From positions 186,001-250,000 of the forward strand of contig JACRCQ010000042.1 in assembly GCA_016218915.1 (NCBI GenBank): a stretch of 64,000 nucleotides of DNA, written 5' to 3'. Numbering within the stretch: position 1 is the first letter of the stretch; each line of letters begins with the position of its first letter. This DNA comes from Deltaproteobacteria bacterium. GTDB lineage: Bacteria; Myxococcota_A; Polyangia; Polyangiales; Polyangiaceae. Both the position numbers and the translations under genes were made by a program. Below the pieces are notes generated by a model, which saw only the letters and a list, made by a program, of their open reading frames with translations, did not search any database and was not told the origin of the DNA. This document shows, in pieces, positions 1 through 7,292 of the stretch.

Positions 1-272
1 CGGCCACGGGCGCGGACGTAGGCAAGAAGGTCCGCGTGCGCACCTTCGCAGGCACTGCGGCCGACGCGCAGACCGACACGGTGGTCGAAGTCTTCGGCTC
101 TGACGGAACGACTTCGATGGGTGGCGAGAGCTCGGACGCCGACTACCACGAGAACTTCACCTCCACGGCGATCGCCGCTGCCGGCGACATCTACGTGAAG
201 ATCTCTGCGTCCCACGCCGGCTACTTCTCGGCGAGCGCCACCAAGTTCGACGCCCTCGTCTCCCTCAAGTAG
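1..272 (+). CDS. C-terminal end of a probable exported protein (partial)
   Basis: The reading frame is open from base 3 and stops at 272, so only the last 89 or so residues are present and the start lies outside the window. The visible part is a beta-rich, small-residue segment (VRVRTFAG near its start, DIYVKISASHAGYFS later, ending in VSLK). The alternation of Thr/Val strands with an Asp/Gly turn and a late VKISA strand resembles the pre-peptidase C-terminal type of beta-sandwich found at the ends of secreted bacterial proteins. That is a fold-level inference from a fragment. It is convergent with thiC and is followed by a strong hairpin at 292-314. Confidence 0.55.
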   Translation, partial: ATGADVGKKVRVRTFAGTAADAQTDTVVEVFGSDGTTSMGGESSDADYHENFTSTAIAAAGDIYVKISASHAGYFSASATKFDALVSLK

Positions 273-291
273 GCGCAGCACCCCCTGGGCC

Positions 292-314
292 ACGGCCACG
301 CCTCGCGTGGCCGT
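292..314. terminator. GC-rich hairpin between convergent genes
   Basis: A 10-bp perfect stem (ACGGCCACGC with GCGTGGCCGT) closes a 3-nt CTC loop in the 56-bp gap between the partial first gene and the end of thiC. No clear U-tract follows on either strand, so it may work as a bidirectional pause or weak intrinsic terminator. The symmetry is seen directly; the role is inferred from its position between two convergent stop codons. Confidence 0.5.
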
Positions 315-328
315 TCCGCCCCCCTCCC

Positions 329-1654
329 CTACGCCTTGTCCAGCTGACGATTCACCTTCATCGCGCAGAAGCGCGGCCCGCACATCGAGCAGTAGTCTGC
401 CGATAAGCTGCACTGCTCGGTCGACGCCTCCCCGTGCATCCTGCGGGCAGTCTGCGGATCGAGCGCCAGCTCGAACTGCTTGTTCCAGTCGAACGCGAAG
501 CGCGCCTTGGACATGGCGTCATCACGATCGCGGGCACCCGGACGCTTTCTTGCGATGTCCGCAGCGTGCGCAGCGATCTTGTGCGCAATGATCCCTGCGC
601 GAACATCCTCGAGATCCGGCAGCCCCAGGTGCTCCTTCGGAGTTACGTAACAGATCATCGAAGCGCCCGCGAACGCCGCCATGGTCCCGCCGATCGCGCT
701 CGTGATGTGATCGTAGCCAGCCCCGATATCGGTCACCAACGGCCCGAGCACGTAGAACGGCGCACCGTCGCACTCCTCGATCTGACGCTTCACGTTCATC
801 TCGATCTGGTCAAAAGGCACATGTCCCGGCCCTTCGATCATGATCTGGACGTCCTTGGCCCACGCCCGTCGCGCAAGGTCCCCGAGCACCTTGAGCTCGG
901 CAAATTGGGCGTCGTCCGACGCATCGTGCAGGCTGCCTGGCCGCAGGCCGTCACCCGCGGACAGGGTCACGTCGTACTTCGCGCAGATCGCCAGCACGTC
1001 GTCCCAGCGCGTGAACAGCGGGTTCTGCTGGTCGTGCTCGAGCATCCACTGCGCCATGATCGCGCCGCCCCGCGAAACGATGCCGGTCAGCCTCTTCTTC
1101 GCCATGGGAAGGTGCTCTCGCAGCAGCCCGCAGTGCAGGGTCATGTAGTCCACTCCCTGCTGCGCCTGATGCTCGATCAACCCGAGGATGTCGTCCGCCG
1201 ATAGCTCCTGGACCGACTCCACGCTCTCGAGCGCCTGGTAGATCGGGACCGTGCCCAGGGGCACAGGAGAGGCCGCGATGATCGCGCATCGGATCTTGTC
1301 GATGTCTCCGCCTGTCGACAGATCCATCACCGTGTCCGCCCCGCACTCGATCGACACCCGGAGCTTCTCGAGCTCGGTCTTCTCGTCGCCGTGCACCTGG
1401 CTGTTGCCGATGTTCGCGTTGATCTTGCACCGCAACGCCATGCCGATTCCCACCGGCTCGAGCTGCACATGATGGATGTTGGCAGGAATGACCAGGCGTC
1501 CGCGCGCAAGCTCGCTTCGCACCACCTCGGGTTCGAGCTGCTCGAGCTCGGCGACCCGTGCAATCTCCTCGGTAACGACGCCCTTGCGCGCGTAGTGCAT
1601 CTGGGTTCGGTTCGGATCGCCCAGGCGGCGTTCGATCGCTGCGGCTCGGTTCAT
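329..1654 (-). CDS. thiC: Phosphomethylpyrimidine synthase ThiC
   Basis: Radical-SAM enzyme that rearranges aminoimidazole ribotide into hydroxymethylpyrimidine phosphate for thiamine synthesis, in the cytoplasm. The 441-residue protein matches the short ThiC class: it has the N-terminal RTQMHYARKG and GIGMALRCKINANIGNS segments, the YMTLHCG segment, and a C-terminal iron-sulfur cluster motif C-x2-C-x4-C at residues 422, 425 and 430. The start chosen is the ATG at 1654, preceded by GAGGT about seven bases upstream; a GTG at 1678 would add eight residues. It is the last gene of a minus-strand run that begins at surE. A hairpin lies in its short leader (1690-1708). No other thiamine gene is in the window. 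Confidence 0.96.
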   Translation of the reverse strand: MNRAAAIERRLGDPNRTQMHYARKGVVTEEIARVAELEQLEPEVVRSELARGRLVIPANIHHVQLEPVGIGMALRCKINANIGNSQVHGDEKTELEKLRVSIECGADTVMDLSTGGDIDKIRCAIIAASPVPLGTVPIYQALESVESVQELSADDILGLIEHQAQQGVDYMTLHCGLLREHLPMAKKRLTGIVSRGGAIMAQWMLEHDQQNPLFTRWDDVLAICAKYDVTLSAGDGLRPGSLHDASDDAQFAELKVLGDLARRAWAKDVQIMIEGPGHVPFDQIEMNVKRQIEECDGAPFYVLGPLVTDIGAGYDHITSAIGGTMAAFAGASMICYVTPKEHLGLPDLEDVRAGIIAHKIAAHAADIARKRPGARDRDDAMSKARFAFDWNKQFELALDPQTARRMHGEASTEQCSLSADYCSMCGPRFCAMKVNRQLDKA

Positions 1655-1689
1655 GGCTACCTCGTGGGATGCGTGCACGTCCTTCTACG

Positions 1690-1708
1690 GCCCGGCTCTG
1701 ATCCGGGC
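1690..1708 (-). promoter_or_regulatory. Hairpin in the thiC leader
   Basis: A 6-bp perfect stem (GCCCGG with CCGGGC) around a 7-base loop sits between the stop of the gtrA-like gene and the thiC start. Read on the minus strand, the surrounding leader shows scattered resemblance to a THI-box (GGGGTG, then TGAAGA, then CCCTT, then CGTAG), but the highly conserved CTGAT core is absent. It may be an attenuator, a processing hairpin, or simply a GC-rich stem. Confidence 0.3.
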
Positions 1709-1727
1709 AAGGGCGCAGCGTCATTCT

Positions 1728-2168
1728 TCACGGCTTGCGGTCACCCCGCTTGCCGAACACCACAAAGCGATGCATCGGGTAGCTCACCAGCAGCCAGGCC
1801 ACGACCTTGGCCGGCAGCCACGCGATCCGCTCGTTGATGTGGATGACTTCGATAAGGAGCATCAGGCAAAGCTGCAGCCCGACATAGGTCGCCCCGGAAG
1901 CGACCGCATACTGCGCTGCCTGCATCCGCAGGCTCTTGGCGGTGGGCGGGAAGGCCCACACCCGGTTGATCGTGAAGTTGGTGACCGCACCGAGCAGCGC
2001 GCCCCCGAACGCCGCGATCCCGTAACGACCGGGCAGACCGAACAGGACCACCTGGTAGACCACACCGTCCACGAGCGTCGCAGCCAACGATGACACCGAC
2101 GCTTTGGCAAGGGTCGTGGCCTCGCCTGGGCGCGACGCTCCCTTGGCCGGCTCCACGACCAGGGTCAC
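1728..2168 (-). CDS. GtrA-like four-TM membrane protein
   Basis: A 146-residue protein with four hydrophobic segments in the GtrA pattern: a first helix containing LVDGVVYQVVLF, a second with the family signature FTINRVWAFP, and two more before the basic C-terminus KRGDRKP. GtrA proteins are thought to help move lipid-linked sugars across the inner membrane. The GTG start at 2168 overlaps the aminotransferase stop by four bases (GTGA), so the two are probably translationally coupled. Its substrate cannot be read from sequence. Its place next to a CDP-alcohol phosphatidyltransferase and an aminotransferase fits a role in making or flipping a modified polar lipid. Confidence 0.8.
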   Translation of the reverse strand: MTLVVEPAKGASRPGEATTLAKASVSSLAATLVDGVVYQVVLFGLPGRYGIAAFGGALLGAVTNFTINRVWAFPPTAKSLRMQAAQYAVASGATYVGLQLCLMLLIEVIHINERIAWLPAKVVAWLLVSYPMHRFVVFGKRGDRKP

Positions 2169-3517
2169 GCGCGAATCTCGGCGAGCCCGGCGTCGAGGAT
2201 CTCCACTGCCTCGCGCGCCTGGTCCTCGGTGAAGATCAGAGGCGGATTCACCCGCACGCGCGGCGCGTAGGCCATGCTGATCAGTCCGCGCCCCACCAGC
2301 CCGGAGAAGAGCTGCTTGCATCGCTCCGACGACCAGAGCGTGGCCGGGTCCTTGGGGTCCACAAGATCGAATCCGATGAACAGCCCTGCGCCGCGCACGT
2401 TGGTCACGCTGCGATATCGCTCCGAGAGCTTGCGAATCCCTTCGAGGAGCACTTCACCAACGCGCCTCGCGTTGCCGACCAGATGCTCCTCGCGGATGAT
2501 CCGCATCGAGGTCGCGACCGCTGCCCCGGCCAGCGGATTGCCCCCGTAGCTCGAGCTCGAGAAGCTCGGCTTGCTCCATGGCTCCGACTTCGAGATGTCG
2601 TCGCGCACCAGCACCGCGCTCACCGGGAATCCTCCGCCCAGCGACTTGCCCAGCGTCATGATGTCAGGCTTCACCCCGCTGTGCTCCACGCCGAACATCT
2701 TGCCGGTTCGCCCGAATCCCGTGATCATCTCGTCGGCGATCAGCAGCGCCCCATGCTCCTTGGCGAGCGCTGCGACGGCGGGCAGGAAGTCGTCGGGCGG
2801 CACGATGTTGCCAGCAGTGCCCTGCATCGGCTCGACCAGGATGGCAGCCAGACGGCCGGTGGTCTCGCGCTTGAGCTTGTCGCGCGCGAACTCCACGCAC
2901 AACAGCGCGCATTCCGGGTACTTGATCTTGAAGGGGCAGCGCGCGCAGTCGGCGTAGGGTGTCAGGTACGCGCCCGGCACGAGCGGGCCCAGACCATGCT
3001 TGAAGTCGCTTCCCATCTGCGCGAGCGAGCCGCTCGTCTTGCCATGGAAGCCACCCCAGAACGACAGCACCTCGAACTTGCCGGTGTAGGCCCGCGCCAG
3101 GCGCATCGCGCTCTCCACCGCTTCGGCGCCGCCCGAGTACAGCTGCACACGGTCCAGCCCGGTCGGCGCAACCGCGGCCACGGCTCGAACCGCCTCCACG
3201 CGCGCCAGCGTGGTGAACGAGCCGACATGCGTGCGCGCAAGCTGCTCGCTCATCGCCTTGACGTACTCCGGATGCCCGTAGCCGAGCGCTGCCACGCAGA
3301 TCCCTGCCGCGATGTCGAGGAAGCGGTTTCCGTCCAGATCCACGATCTCCGAGCCGATTCCGCGATCCACCGCGATGCCAGCGTACGCTGCGATCGCCTG
3401 GTATCCAGGAGCAATGCAGGAGGCTTCCCTCTCGCGGGCCTCCTTGGAGCGGGGCCCCGGGACCGGAACGACGATGCGCTGCGGACGGGCAACGCCACTA
3501 CGGGATGGCTGAGTCAC
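2165..3517 (-). CDS. Class III PLP-dependent aminotransferase
   Basis: A 450-residue fold-type I aminotransferase of the acetylornithine/4-aminobutyrate group. Visible features are the pyridine-nitrogen-binding Asp262 in ALLIADEMITGFGRTG, the Schiff-base Lys291 in TLGKSLGGGFPVSA, and the phosphate-cup region LYSGGAEAVESA near residue 130. A four-cysteine stretch (191-207, CARCP...CALLC) is of the kind seen in some archaeal-type members. The amino donor and acceptor cannot be assigned. The start overlaps the stop of the upstream CDP-alcohol phosphatidyltransferase by four bases and its own stop overlaps the GtrA-like gene, placing it in the middle of a coupled trio that may act on one membrane-lipid pathway. 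Confidence 0.9.
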   Translation of the reverse strand: MTQPSRSGVARPQRIVVPVPGPRSKEAREREASCIAPGYQAIAAYAGIAVDRGIGSEIVDLDGNRFLDIAAGICVAALGYGHPEYVKAMSEQLARTHVGSFTTLARVEAVRAVAAVAPTGLDRVQLYSGGAEAVESAMRLARAYTGKFEVLSFWGGFHGKTSGSLAQMGSDFKHGLGPLVPGAYLTPYADCARCPFKIKYPECALLCVEFARDKLKRETTGRLAAILVEPMQGTAGNIVPPDDFLPAVAALAKEHGALLIADEMITGFGRTGKMFGVEHSGVKPDIMTLGKSLGGGFPVSAVLVRDDISKSEPWSKPSFSSSSYGGNPLAGAAVATSMRIIREEHLVGNARRVGEVLLEGIRKLSERYRSVTNVRGAGLFIGFDLVDPKDPATLWSSERCKQLFSGLVGRGLISMAYAPRVRVNPPLIFTEDQAREAVEILDAGLAEIRA

Positions 3518-4296
3518 TTCTTTGTACCTCCAACGCCCCTCCCGAGATGCACCAGCTCACGACGTGCATCGGCAGCGAGCTTGATGCCCGCGTAGTTCGA
3601 GATGAGCGCAACGAACGCGACGACGAGCAGCATGGCCGGGTGCTTGGCCCCCCAAGGCTCGCCGAGCCAGCGCGAGAGCTCAGGGCCAACCACCAGCGCC
3701 ACGACCATGTAGGTGATGCGCTCGTGGCGCCGCATCAGCCCGCTCGGAAGGTTCAAGCCCATCGCTTCGGACTTGGCGCGCATGTAGCTGACCATCATCG
3801 AGCCGATCAGGGCTGCAAAAGGGATGGCCATCTGCCATGGCGAGAACCGGTACCAGAAGATCAGCCCCGCCAGAGGCGCTGCATCTGCGTACCGATCGGT
3901 CACTGCGTCGAGCACCTCGCCGGCATCCGACGAGATCCCGAGCTCGCGGGCCACCATCCCGTCGAGCGCGTCGAAGATCGCGCATGCAAGCACCAGCCCG
4001 CCCGCGATCGAGAATCGCCCGAGCGCCGCCGCAGGAAGGGTCCCCAGACCCAGCAGCAGCGATATCCAGGTCAGGTGATCGGGCTTGAGGCCGATCCTCG
4101 CGCACGCCCGGCCCGGGATCCGGATCGCCCAATAGAACGACTCCATGACCCACACGTTGACGAAGACCGTGCCGCCCACCTTCTCGACACGTCGCTCCTG
4201 GCGTCGCCCGACCAGCGAGGTTCGCACGGCATACAGCAGCACCATGCTCACCATGACGGCGGTGATGATCGCGGCGATGATGGAAGAGTTGCTCAA
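3514..4296 (-). CDS. CDP-alcohol phosphatidyltransferase family protein
   Basis: An integral membrane enzyme of 260 residues that would transfer a phosphatidyl group from a CDP-activated lipid to an alcohol. The complete family signature D-x2-D-G-x2-A-R-x8-G-x3-D-x3-D is present at residues 109-134 (D109, D112, G113, A116, R117, G126, D130, D134). An extra N-terminal hydrophobic helix (residues 5-22) precedes a cytoplasmic-looking basic stretch, so the protein is longer at the N-terminus than a minimal PgsA or PssA. The acceptor alcohol is unknown: inositol phosphate, glycerol phosphate or another would fit. The gene lies 28 bases downstream of apt and overlaps the aminotransferase start. Confidence 0.88.
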   Translation of the reverse strand: MSNSSIIAAIITAVMVSMVLLYAVRTSLVGRRQERRVEKVGGTVFVNVWVMESFYWAIRIPGRACARIGLKPDHLTWISLLLGLGTLPAAALGRFSIAGGLVLACAIFDALDGMVARELGISSDAGEVLDAVTDRYADAAPLAGLIFWYRFSPWQMAIPFAALIGSMMVSYMRAKSEAMGLNLPSGLMRRHERITYMVVALVVGPELSRWLGEPWGAKHPAMLLVVAFVALISNYAGIKLAADARRELVHLGRGVGGTKK

Positions 4297-4324
4297 AGAA
4301 GCGCCTGTGCCCGACAGGGCCTTG

Positions 4325-5002
4325 CTACTCGCCAGCGCCGAAGCGCATCAGCGATAGAACGGGAACAGGGACCAGCTTGTCCGCGCCATCGAGGAACGTC
4401 AATTCCACCACGAACGCGAAAGCGGTCACGTAAGCCCCCTGCTTGCGAACGAGCTCGGCAGCGGCAGCAGCGGTCCCACCGGTGGCGAGAAGATCGTCGA
4501 TGATCAGCACCTTCGCACCTTCGCGAAGCGAGTCCTTGTGCATCTCGAGCTCGGCCTTGCCGTACTCCAGCGAGTAGGCGACCCGATCGACCGCTGCGGG
4601 CAGCTTGCCCGGCTTTCGCACAGGCACGAAGGAGGTGTTCAGCCGCGCTGCGAGCGCACCGCCGAACACGAAGCCGCGGGATTCGATCCCCACGATCGCG
4701 TCGATCTGATCGCCGATGAAGTGCTCGGTCAACGAGTCGATCACGATCGCGAAACCCTTGGGGTCTGCCAGCAGCGGCGTGATGTCCTTGAACAGGATCC
4801 CCTTCTTCGGAAAGTCGGGGATGTTGCGCACCAGCGACTGGGCATACTTGAGCCGCTCGCCATTGGTCAGCCCGGTCGGCTTCGGTGGCGGCGTGCTCTT
4901 CGTGTTGGAAGCTGCGCGGGCAGTCCTGCCTCGGGGAGTCGGCTTGGAGGCGGAGGGGGTGGGCTTTCGGGCCGCGCGCTTGGTCTGGGGAGCTTTCGTC
5001 AT
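4325..5002 (-). CDS. apt: Adenine phosphoribosyltransferase
   Basis: Purine-salvage enzyme converting adenine and PRPP to AMP in the cytoplasm. The 225-residue protein carries the type I PRPP-binding loop VLIIDDLLATGGTA at residues 165-178 and the Apt N-terminal signature IPDFPKKGILFKDITPLL at 61-78. The catalytic domain starts near residue 46, leaving a Lys/Arg/Pro/Thr-rich tail (1-45) that typical Apt proteins of about 170-180 residues lack. The gene overlaps the surE stop by four bases, coupling two nucleotide-metabolism genes. Confidence 0.95.
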   Translation of the reverse strand: MTKAPQTKRAARKPTPSASKPTPRGRTARAASNTKSTPPPKPTGLTNGERLKYAQSLVRNIPDFPKKGILFKDITPLLADPKGFAIVIDSLTEHFIGDQIDAIVGIESRGFVFGGALAARLNTSFVPVRKPGKLPAAVDRVAYSLEYGKAELEMHKDSLREGAKVLIIDDLLATGGTAAAAAELVRKQGAYVTAFAFVVELTFLDGADKLVPVPVLSLMRFGAGE

Positions 5003-5793
5003 CGTTTCTTCCTCGAAGGTTCAGGTCGGCTCAGGAGCCGCACGACCTTGCTCGCTGCGTCGTCGGCTGCCTCGGGTCGGGGCAGCAGTGCAAGGCTGCT
5101 TACGCCAACTTCGCCGCGGTCGAAAGCCTCGGTGTCCGTGCCAGGCTCTCCGTGGTTGCGAACGCCTGGTGCGCCGATCCACAGGTACTCGCGACCACGG
5201 GGATCCACGCGAAAGTCGACCCCTTCGCCATAGCTCCGCCGCCCGCTGGTGGTACGGCGAAGCTTCCAGCGCTTGCCTGCCGGGATGTTGACGTTCAGCA
5301 CGAACGGCTGGTCGGACTTGCGAGCCAGCGCGATCACCTGATGCGCCATGCGCTCGCACAAACGCGCCGCTGCTTCCAGGTCCGTGCTGGAGTCGGCCGA
5401 AACCGCAAGCCCTGGCACGCCACGAATCGCGGCTTCGCGCGCCGCAGCGACCGTGCCCGAGTAGTACACGTCCAAGCCGAGATTGAGCCCGCGGTTGATG
5501 CCGGAGATCACCAGATCAGGACGTCGCGGCATCAGTCGCTCGCCCGCGAACAACGCCACGTACACGCAGTCCGCAGGGGTTCCATCCAGGGCGTGGCGGT
5601 GCGGCGCCCAGGTCCTCAAACGCATCGCTCGATGGAGCGTCAGAGCGTGGCTGCATGCGCTCTGCTCGGCCTCTGGCGCTACGACGACCACTTGCATGCT
5701 GCGCGACAAGGCCTTGACCACGGTCGAGAGCCCAGCCGCTGCGTAGCCGTCATCGTTGGTGACAAGCACCAGGGGTCGTTCGTTTCGAGGCAT
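4999..5793 (-). CDS. surE: 5'/3'-nucleotidase SurE
   Basis: Metal-dependent nucleotidase that removes phosphate from nucleoside monophosphates, linked to stress survival in other bacteria. The 264-residue protein has the N-terminal metal site TNDDGY (D14, D15), a further ligand serine at about residue 45, and the GINRG segment with N100 followed by YSGTVAAAREA, all typical of SurE. It is the first gene of the minus-strand run and overlaps apt by four bases. The divergent gap to the next gene (5794-5898) should hold the operon promoter, but no confident -35/-10 pair was recognised. Confidence 0.95.
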   Translation of the reverse strand: MPRNERPLVLVTNDDGYAAAGLSTVVKALSRSMQVVVVAPEAEQSACSHALTLHRAMRLRTWAPHRHALDGTPADCVYVALFAGERLMPRRPDLVISGINRGLNLGLDVYYSGTVAAAREAAIRGVPGLAVSADSSTDLEAAARLCERMAHQVIALARKSDQPFVLNVNIPAGKRWKLRRTTSGRRSYGEGVDFRVDPRGREYLWIGAPGVRNHGEPGTDTEAFDRGEVGVSSLALLPRPEAADDAASKVVRLLSRPEPSRKKR

Positions 5794-5898
5794 CTTGGTT
5801 CCGAGGGCGCAACTTGCCGTCCATTGCGGCGCGCAGCAAGCCCGCTCTCGCTCTTCGCGCCCCGCACCCTGCCCTGGTGCTAGGCTGGCCGCTCACGC

Positions 5899-6303
5899 AT
5901 GCTGCTCCCCTGGCTCAAGGCGTTCGTGCTGACGCTCGCGATCGAGATTCCCATTGCGAGCATGGTTCTGCGCCCCAAGGCCGTGGGTCGCGCGCGGCTC
6001 GTGCTGCTCCTGGCGTTTGCCAACCTCGCCACGCATCCGGTGGTCTGGTTCGTGTTCCCCATGCTCCCCGTCGACCGCTACCTCGCGGCAGCGTCTTCCG
6101 CGCTCCCTTTCGCCGTCATCCGGTACGCGGCGTTCGTGCTGTCCGAGCTGTTCGCGTTCGCAGCCGAAGCGCTGTTCTTTGCCCTGGTTTTTCAGGGGAC
6201 ATCGGTACGACGGGCCCTTGCCGCATCGTTCGCAGCCAACGCGACTTCCCTTGGGATCGGATTGCTGCTCTACCGGTACCTGAGCAGCTGGCTGATGTCG
6301 TAG
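5899..6303 (+). CDS. Small integral membrane protein of unknown function
   Basis: A 134-residue very hydrophobic protein with four predicted membrane helices (about residues 5-22, 34-52, 65-93 and 107-128) and short basic loops. I do not recognise the family. It stands alone, divergent from surE, with the ATG at 5899 as the only sensible start. Codon composition matches its neighbours. The arrangement of a conserved-looking acidic residue in the first helix (IEIP) and ELFAFAAEALFF in the third is compatible with a transporter subunit or assembly factor, but that is speculation. Confidence 0.7.
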   Translation: MLLPWLKAFVLTLAIEIPIASMVLRPKAVGRARLVLLLAFANLATHPVVWFVFPMLPVDRYLAAASSALPFAVIRYAAFVLSELFAFAAEALFFALVFQGTSVRRALAASFAANATSLGIGLLLYRYLSSWLMS

Positions 6304-6378
6304 TACCGTGTGCCCGAAGTGCGTAGCGGGATCATTGGCGCCCACCGCCTTCCGCCGACCGTAGCGACACGGCACTTA

Positions 6379-6396
6379 GGCACGGCATGCCGTGCC
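6379..6396. repeat. 18-bp perfect palindrome (first of a pair)
   Basis: GGCACGGCATGCCGTGCC is identical to its reverse complement. It is separated by seven bases from a second, related 18-bp palindrome. It could be a protein-binding site, a transcript-end structure between the two convergent genes, or a dispersed palindromic repeat. Confidence 0.7.
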
Positions 6397-6403
6397 CAAC
6401 GCA

Positions 6404-6421
6404 GGCACGCCATGGCGTGCC
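6404..6421. repeat. 18-bp perfect palindrome (second of a pair)
   Basis: GGCACGCCATGGCGTGCC is self-complementary over its whole length and shares its outer six bases (GGCACG and CGTGCC) with the palindrome at 6379, differing only in the centre. This suggests two copies of one element with compensating central changes. Confidence 0.7.
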
Positions 6422-6601
6422 GCTACCGGGACCCACGGGCCTGGCGCATTGCGAAGTGGAGAGGCGTCGCGACGGATCCCCCAAGGAACTTCGGGCACGC
6501 AGTACTAGCAACTAGCACTAGGGAGCCTCTTGCACCACGGCTGCTGGCTCCAGACTGCAGGCTCCAGGGCAGACCGGTCCTCGAGATGTAAACGGCTGAG
6601 C

Positions 6602-7099
6602 TCAGTCCTTGCCGAGGCCGGGAATGCGAGTGCTTGCTGTGGGGCGCTCCACGCCGTACTTGCCCAACGATGGCCCGATCGACGGGACCACCTCGACCAC
6701 CCGTCCTGTCGTGATCCGCAGCAGTGCGTTGCCGGTTTCGATCGCCATCCTGAGCACGGGCGTGAGCGTGACGTTGATGATGGTCGCGCGCACGTCCCCG
6801 GGTTGTCGCTCGCTATTTCGCGAGAACAGGTGCTGACGCGCGTGGGGATCGTAGGTGCGCACGAGCCTCCAGTCGTGCAGAATCACAGCACCGCCCTCTC
6901 TGTGCATCTCCTGCCGGCAGGCAGCAATGATCCGATCGATTCTGGACGTGATCTCCTGCGCATCCTTGAGCGTCATGTGCTCCACAGCGGACTGGGTGAC
7001 GATCGCGAAGGGGGTCGTGTACCAGATGTAACCGAACCGCATCACGCCCTGGATTGGCCAGTCCGCGAGGGGTGCTCTGGGTGGGGATTCGGGGCCCAT
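6602..7099 (-). CDS. Hypothetical protein, 165 residues
   Basis: I do not recognise this family. The protein has no signal peptide or membrane helix. The N-terminal half reads as an alpha/beta domain (FGYIWYTTPFAIVT, then a helix with DAQEITSRIDRIIAACRQEM, then a GAVILHDWRLVRTYD strand and turn). The second half has strand-helix elements (ATIINVTLTPVLRMAIETGNALLRITTG). The pattern of a helix followed by a hydrophobic strand ending in HDW resembles small myxobacterial regulatory alpha/beta domains, but there is no diagnostic motif. It is convergent with the 5899 gene and divergent from the gene at 7293. Confidence 0.7.
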   Translation of the reverse strand: MGPESPPRAPLADWPIQGVMRFGYIWYTTPFAIVTQSAVEHMTLKDAQEITSRIDRIIAACRQEMHREGGAVILHDWRLVRTYDPHARQHLFSRNSERQPGDVRATIINVTLTPVLRMAIETGNALLRITTGRVVEVVPSIGPSLGKYGVERPTASTRIPGLGKD

Positions 7100-7292
7100 G
7101 CCACTTCCTACGTCACACGCCGGCAGCAGGTAAGGGGTGAAGATCGGCGTCCCCCGGGCGCGCTTTCGTGAACAACGCCGATGGCTGCGCAGTTCTCAGC
7201 ACCCACGCTCCTGCCGACTACGCTACGGTGGCGATCCTGAAGGTCATGCCTTGAACGAGTGAAGTGCTCGGCCAAAGGAAGGGAATCCGGCG

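Larger units (their letters stand above)
6304..6601. other. 298-bp intergenic stretch with palindromes and short repeats
   Basis: No convincing gene is seen between two convergent genes. The stretch holds two 18-bp perfect palindromes (6379-6396 and 6404-6421), the reiterated word ACTAGCA/ACTAGG near 6500, and a CTGCAGGCTCCAGGGC-like segment near 6555 that resembles the tandem array at 11.7 kb. It looks like a site for small non-coding repeats. Confidence 0.5.
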
